Notes under the pieces: generated by a model
Told to the model about the DNA's origin: nothing
Seen by the model: only the letters and a program-made list of their open reading frames with translations
The model's database searches: none
Part shown: piece after piece, positions 58,901-64,000 of the stretch
How positions within the stretch are numbered: the stretch's first letter is position 1
How the letters are laid out: each line of letters starts with the position of its first letter
Source of the DNA: Pyrus communis
Lineage: Eukaryota; Streptophyta; Magnoliopsida; Rosales; Rosaceae
Assembly: GCF_963583255.1 (NCBI RefSeq)
Contig: NC_084818.1
Span: 13,766,222-13,830,221, forward strand
DNA length: 64,000 nucleotides
Reading direction: 5' to 3'
Translations under genes and position numbers: made by a program

Positions 58901-60381
58901 TTGATTAGATGAAGAAAGCCTTTATATCTAGCCACAGCCCCTTTGATAAATAGATCATGGTTCATGTGGGGTCTGGATACCTGCCAAACATAAGGAAAAA
59001 CACATAAGCCAGAAGAAGCAAAGAAAATGAAAAAAGAACAATGGAATGTTATAGGGGAGAACCATTCTGGCAGGTCTGATATTTACTTGTGGGTCTAGGT
59101 GTATGTGTTTGTATATATATTATGCAACTAAACCTAAAATGCAAGCGGGTAATGGCATATGACATGAACTGTCCTTGGATCCAGTAACCACATAGAAATC
59201 TGTGGATGGCCTCACAACACCAATAATAAAGAAGAAAGTATTCCAAACAAAAAGTTCTCAAAACGGAGTTCCTTGTATAACCACATAATGGAAACATATA
59301 ATAACAGTCCAAGAGAAATTAATGATAACACTGGATGATCCTATAGATACAACAATGTTCCCTTATATCGGAACCCCCCAAACTCTCAAAAATACTTGCA
59401 TACAAAGTGATCTAGAATCTGAATTAGTCAGCAAAGATGGACCCCTTGAAAACTCAGAATAAGTATATTAACAAATGTATTGGCCACAATCTCATATTAC
59501 CTGGTAAAAGAAAGGACTCTGTCTTTTAACAGCTGAAACCAGATCATATTTGGTGCTTTTTTCAAGTCGAGCAGATCTTTCAGATATATCCTCCGAGAAC
59601 ACCTTCTTTAAGTCTAAGTCGTATGGTTCTTCTGGATACAAACTATTCCAAGTTTCTTCAGTTTTCCTTTTACAAGAGTCTTGAACAGACGATAAAACAT
59701 TAGAATTGTCAAGGATCTTTCCATAAAGTTTCTCACAGTCAGTCTTGTATTGAACCTGAAACATATTCAAAGCGCAAAGCTTAGCAATTCAATCTGTCGA
59801 TTAAAGATAACCAAAACTCCAACAGTTCAGCCAGAGAAGCATACCGGATTTAGCCTGTGACAATGCCAAATCCATTCACAATCAAGAGGTACAACCAAAG
59901 GTCCTTCAGAAATCTGGGACTCTGAATGTTTGGCAAGCATCGGGAGCCAACAAGCATTGTACCTGTAATTCCAATTTGACATATAAAGATCAAATGGCCA
60001 GACAAAGTATATGATTGCAAACCCAATAAGCTCAAACTAAGCATACATCTCAAAAACCCCGAATTGAAAACAACAGGAAACCAGAACACAAACCATCAAA
60101 ACTAAAAAAACAAAACCGAGAAATGTGATCTAATAATGGCCAAGAATCTAAACTCTAAAGCACCCAAAAACACAAGAACTGAACCAAAGCTACAAAGCAA
60201 AAAATCTGCAGGATTTGTTGTACCTATAGATTGCCCTTTCAAGAGCAGGCCCTTCATAGAGATATCGATTCCGATCAACAGCAGCAAGAAACTGAAGCTG
60301 ATGTTTGGCTGCAGCAACAAGGTCTACGCTTATTCCAATGTTCTGAGCTTTGATCCACTCAATCTCTTGTTCCTTCTCCAT
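55963..60381 (-). CDS. GRDP: Glycine-rich domain-containing protein (GRDP, DUF1399), 8 exons
   Basis: Exons 60381-60224, 59962-59845, 59755-59501, 58980-58525, 57954-57416, 57226-57028, 56857-56702 and 56619-55963 join with GT-AG introns to about 845 residues, close to the family's usual length. The start MEKEQEIEWIKAQNIGIS matches plant GRDPs. The DUF1399 region has two W-H-x-H motifs, CEWIWHCHRLNP (about 81-92) and VDLIWHTHQLHP (about 221-232). A C2-like/RNA-binding-type middle follows. Exon 8 encodes a C-terminal Gly/Cys tract of repeated SGGCG-type units (GSMLKSGGCG occurs twice, with one MVK variant). Plant GRDPs are tied to auxin and ABA/salt responses and to development; the biochemistry is unsettled. 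No lesion was found. Fragments of its 3' end were duplicated twice to the left. A 5' UTR intron (donor near 60711) is likely. Confidence 0.9.
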
Positions 60382-61034
60382 CTTCAACTTCAACCAAAAA
60401 CATACCAAAATTTTCAGTCCTTCCACATCTGCAACTTCTATTTTTCGATATCGAGTTCATAGTGCAATAAAAGCTTCAAAACTTTTGGTAATCAATAACT
60501 CAAAACAGAGTCAACGCATAACCATTGTAAAAACTAAGCATACATACAATTTATGCACACAAACTTACGGACAACATCTCTATATCCATTTCTATTTTCT
60601 TTTCCAAATTTGCTCAGCAACCAAACAGAAAACTTCGAAATTGCAGTCTACTTTACCAACTAGTAAATTGCAATTCAAGTTAAAATTTGAGAAGGAATGA
60701 TTGCAATTTACCGAAATGGATTGGAAATCCAAGTTTGACCAGGTCGCCGGAAAGCTGGCTGCGCCGCCTGAATCTTCTCCGATGACGGATGGTTAACGCG
60801 CACCTTTACTGATTGCCAGAAGCTTCGGGTTGCCTTCCCATTACAAGCTGTGAAGGATATAGATCGCTCAGAAATTTATAGGAGGGAGCTTGGGAGTTGC
60901 AGCAGTACGATCTAGGAAAATCATTCGTACAAGTATTCTTTAATGACATAAATAACCTTTATGGTTCAGATAATTACCAGCCACACATTTTTTAGCTTTC
61001 TGTTTTGTCCTTTCAGTTATTATTTTTTTAAGGT
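60382..61034. other. GRDP 5' UTR, probable UTR intron and promoter
   Basis: On the - strand TCCATTTCGGTAAATTGC offers a donor at about 60711, giving a leader exon upstream and a UTR intron of about 300 bases ending near the ATG. I cannot fix the transcription start. Confidence 0.45.
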
Positions 61035-61435
61035 TTGATTGGATTGATAGGCCTCGTAGTGATACGATAAACGGAAATTGCCCCTTAAAGAAATTAGAAT
61101 TTATGTCCCTATGATAAAGTTTGTTGAAATTTAGACCTACAATGAAAATTTTGCTAACTATTTTTTAATTGTTAGCATATGAAACTCACATGTGATATTA
61201 AAAAGATAATATTAGCATCACATGTAAGCTTCAATCGCCAACAATTAACGAAGAGTTTTGTTTTAGCCTCATATATGTGGTTCACGTGCTAATAATTAAT
61301 AAAGAGTTGACGAAATTTTCAATTTTGGACCTAAATCCTAATGGACTTAACCGCAGGGACTTAAATCCTAATCTTTTCTCTACAGGGATTATCTTCCGAC
61401 TGCTTTAATACCATGGGACTAATAATCCTATTAGA
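61035..61435. mobile_element. Foldback MITE, about 400 bp
   Basis: The left half (ATTAGAATTTATGTCCCTAT at about 61095) is the diverged inverse of the right half (CAGGGACTTAAATCCTAATC at about 61353), with arms of 150 bp or more. The ends look like GGATTGATAGGCCTC and its inverse ending near GGGACTAATAATCC. No coding and no clear target duplication. The superfamily is unknown. Confidence 0.6.
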
Positions 61436-62444
61436 CTTGTTTTTAAAACAAATCATATAAAATACTATTGTTAAAAGGAAAAATATTAAAAACGCTAAGC
61501 CTATAAACAAACACTCTAATAAGAAGAAAAAACACTCTGATTCTCCTTTTAATCTTGTCTCGTCCCTCTATCTATTCTCTCTTTGTTCTATACTTCATAT
61601 TTTATTTCCAACACGAGCAATATAAATTAGATAAAACAATGGGTTCTTTAATCCAATTTTAACAATGCTATTTGGAATTTGTGTTAATTTCATCTATCGT
61701 TGAGACAGCAATGTAAGAGGTATAGCCAAAGCTTCAAATCTTTTCCAACTTATGTTAGAGTCTAACACGACACGTTTTGAGTTCGATTATTGGCACTGAT
61801 GAATCACACAACGATGATTAGAATGAGGTTAAAATACATTTGTGACTCTTTCCAACCCATGATGGAGTGTCATGACGAACCCTACAACTGGTCTGCTTTT
61901 AAATAGAAAAGGAGGTAAGCATCCAACATCTATATATGATCCAACATGAGTGAGCATATATGACGTACGAGACACTCAAGGGTTTATAACTTGGCTAATT
62001 ATTCATAGCGAGCAAATTTTCAACTTGGAAAACAAATCATGTATACCATACATAACGAAAGTCACTTGGCAACTACTAAAGCGGGACAGCTTTTCTTTAT
62101 TTCCTTCTTTCTGTTAGGTGAAAGGCAAAAGACAAAGTGAATGACCTAAAACAAATGGACGTTACTTACCAGTATTATCCTTATCTAATCCCGAATGGAG
62201 CAACAGACAAATCGAAAACACATGAACAATGTGGAAAAAGATGCCGATCATCACTCACGCTTAACATGCAAACCCTACACGCCGTTTGTCCTGCTTTTAG
62301 TAGTACGAAACAGAGAAGAGTTGCAGTACCTGACACTTGCAGTACAACATATGCCAGGATACGACCTTCAAGAATCATACTGAGCATCACCAAACAGTTG
62401 TTGGGAGCAAAAATAATCGGATAGTACTAGTAACAGTTTTGTGA
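61436..62444. other. Intergenic
   Basis: No convincing gene. Small open frames at 62137-62424 on both strands lack recognisable motifs or splice context. Confidence 0.55.
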
Positions 62445-62572
62445 TAAATGATTTGTAACTCAGTTGATTAAGAACATTCGACCATTCATTTGAGGTCCTG
62501 TGTTTGAATTTCCCTCTTTGTAGCTTAGATGAATTTAGTATAAAACAGTTTGAACTTTTCTACCAAAATAAA
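62445..62572 (+). repeat. tRNA-derived SINE, diverged
   Basis: GTAACTCAGTTGATTAAG (62455-62472) resembles an A box and GGTCCTGTGTTTGAATTTCC (62494-62513) a B box, spaced as in tRNA genes, but the sequence cannot fold as a full tRNA. It is followed by a short tRNA-unrelated body. Confidence 0.6.
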
Positions 62573-62845
62573 ACGAGGAAACACTTTTAATGCCATAAGA
62601 AGCGTTTTACAGCCCAAGGATGAACAACGATGAGATGTGCATTTTCTTTTATTTCTGCACAGCTCTATTTATTTATGTTCCTTTATTTTCTTTTGATTCA
62701 TTTAATCCAAAAGCTAACCATAGAATAAAAATAGTTTGTTGAAATCACATCCCATATGATAGATCCAATGTATGGAGGTGTAGGCGAGGGTGTTTCATGG
62801 ATAGCCCCACCTAGGTGTGAGGTGAAATATTACGGGACCCAAATA

Positions 62846-62886
<41 letters not shown>

Positions 62887-63189
62887 TGCATACATAATTT
62901 TATATATAGTATAATACTTTGTAAAACAAATATAATTATCTATTCTAAAATTGAGGAGGAATTGACTGTTCATTCAGCTACAGTCAATTGTTTGTCCCTT
63001 GATTTCATCTTATTTACAATAAAACCATCAGATTTGGGCTGGGTTTGAAGGGTATTTATTAGAACTTAGAAGGGTAATTTTGTCCCGAGGGTTTAGGACG
63101 GATTACCCCTTGATTTCACCTTATTTACAAGAAACCCATCAGATTTGGGTTGGGTTGGGTTGGAGGGCAATTTTGTCCTCTCGGTTTTG
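62573..63189. repeat. Intergenic with (TA)n tract and a 112-bp local repeat
   Basis: A (TA)n tract runs about 62850-62878. A segment starting CCCTTGATTTCATCTTATTT (62997) recurs about 112 bases later as CCCTTGATTTCACCTTATTT. No gene is seen. Confidence 0.65.
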
Positions 63190-63262
63190 AACGAATTCGG
63201 GGGTTGCCATGTAGGTTTCCATTTGTTGTCCTTCAATGAGGGTTTCGGGAGGATGGAGGCTC

Positions 63263-63323
<61 letters not shown>

Positions 63324-64000
63324 GATGGAAAGAGAGTGAGGGGGAGGGGTATGGGTGATGGATTTCAGAAGTGGGAGAGTGGGGATGGTCAGAGAAAACC
63401 ATACGGGTCGTCCGGATCTGCCGCTGCATGGCTGGATTTCCAAAGATAAGTTCCTTTTTTTAATTCCTTTTTTTACTGTCAGGTTAGATTGTCATCGTTT
63501 CTGCCTTTTTGTTGTGGATTATTTTCGATTTTTTTAGTGTGTTAGGTCAGGTTTTAGTGGATTCATCAGAGATATTAATTTCCCTTATTTGTTTTGTTTT
63601 CTCTCATTTTAGACATTCATCTCTCTTTCTTTCTGTTTGTTCTCTGTTTTAAGGTCAGTTGCTTTTTTTTTTTTTTTTTTTTGGGTTTTTTTGTGTGGCT
63701 TTTTATTTTTTTTTCCAGGTTATAGATCTGATGGTTTTTTGTATACCAATCTTGGTTTTGTTTTTCCTTGAAAATTGTTTTTATCTGATTGTGGGTTCGT
63801 GGGTTTTAATTTCTTTCGTTTGTTTCAGGTTGCAAAGCAGGAGGTTCTGACCTAAGGGTTCAGTTCAAGGTACTGTTATTATTATTTTTAGTTCTTATAG
63901 TTTAATGTTTCGAACTGATGTGATGATTTGGTTGTGAAATGTGGGATTTTTGTTCGGCTTATGTTGCCTATGTGATGTTCTCTGTTTTTATTGCTGGGTA
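63190..64000 (+). other. Possible 5' leader of a gene running off the right edge
   Basis: A GA-rich leader with a (GA)n tract at 63270-63319 is followed by T-rich, intron-like sequence. A short exon-like piece lies between TTGTTTCAG (ends 63829) and GTACTG (begins 63870). It contains an in-frame stop in every reading that I tried, so it would be 5' UTR. No coding start is visible within the window. Confidence 0.35.

Noticed and set aside
60136..60700. Frames on the + strand over GRDP exon 1
   Set aside because: They oppose a well-supported coding exon and UTR and have no recognisable content.
62445..62572. tRNA gene
   Set aside because: A- and B-box-like sequences are present but both are diverged and no acceptor stem forms, so a SINE is more likely.
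63145..63537. Frames across the (GA)n tract
   Set aside because: They are driven by the Arg-Glu/Ser-Leu reading of a microsatellite; no domain.

Overview
This is a stretch of nuclear DNA from a flowering plant. The evidence is spliced genes with GT-AG introns, plant-only families (CYSTM, phytocyanin, GRDP/DUF1399), nested LTR retrotransposons, LINEs, MITEs and AT/GA microsatellites. The repeat repertoire looks like a woody eudicot, possibly Rosaceae, but that is an impression rather than a proof. I see no bacterial genes, CRISPR array, rRNA gene or convincing tRNA gene.

Host genes are few. (1) A three-exon CYSTM gene (74 aa, + strand, 2939-3867) lies about 300 bp right of a truncated Copia copy. 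(2) An eight-exon GRDP gene (glycine-rich domain protein, DUF1399, about 845 aa, - strand, 55963-60381) is apparently intact. (3) A two-exon phytocyanin gene (167 aa, - strand, 52166-53002) is intact. Two older relatives of it are dead: one at 22543-23522 with a stop in exon 2, and one at 36078-36331 reduced to exon 2. (4) Sequence from about 63190 to the right edge may be the 5' end of a further + strand gene.

The phytocyanin copies and two broken 3' ends of GRDP (33484-34610 and 50090-50530) show that a block [GRDP 3' end - spacer - phytocyanin - flank] was duplicated in tandem from about 22 kb to 60 kb. The copies then served as landing sites for transposons. Because the paralogous blocks act as empty-site controls, several insertions can be delimited to the base.

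Transposon layout, left to right: a degenerate Copia fragment (1-2640); Copia element 1 (5742-12242, - strand, 377-bp LTRs, target duplication CTTTG); Copia element 2 (13082-22017, + strand, target duplication AGAAT) with a nested 2.15-kb solo LTR (16431-18582, target duplication CCTTG); Copia element 3 (24521-33060, + strand, target duplication CATAC) with a nested 1.1-kb hAT-like element (29053-30140, 8-bp target duplication); an L1-type LINE (about 36466-48044) split by a very young Ty3/Gypsy chromovirus (39667-47119, 1237-bp LTRs, target duplication GTGGC); a LINE 3' fragment (49087-49911); and three MITE-like foldbacks (51831-51983, 54393-54806, about 61035-61435).

The most unusual signal is in the Copia leaders. 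All three elements carry an array of five to six short hairpins between primer-binding site and gag. In element 1 the outer stems differ from hairpin to hairpin while pairing is kept in five of six. Their primer-binding sites do not start with TGG. They match the anticodon arm of tRNA-Ile(AAU), with a C opposite the position normally edited to inosine, which suggests internal or half-tRNA priming.
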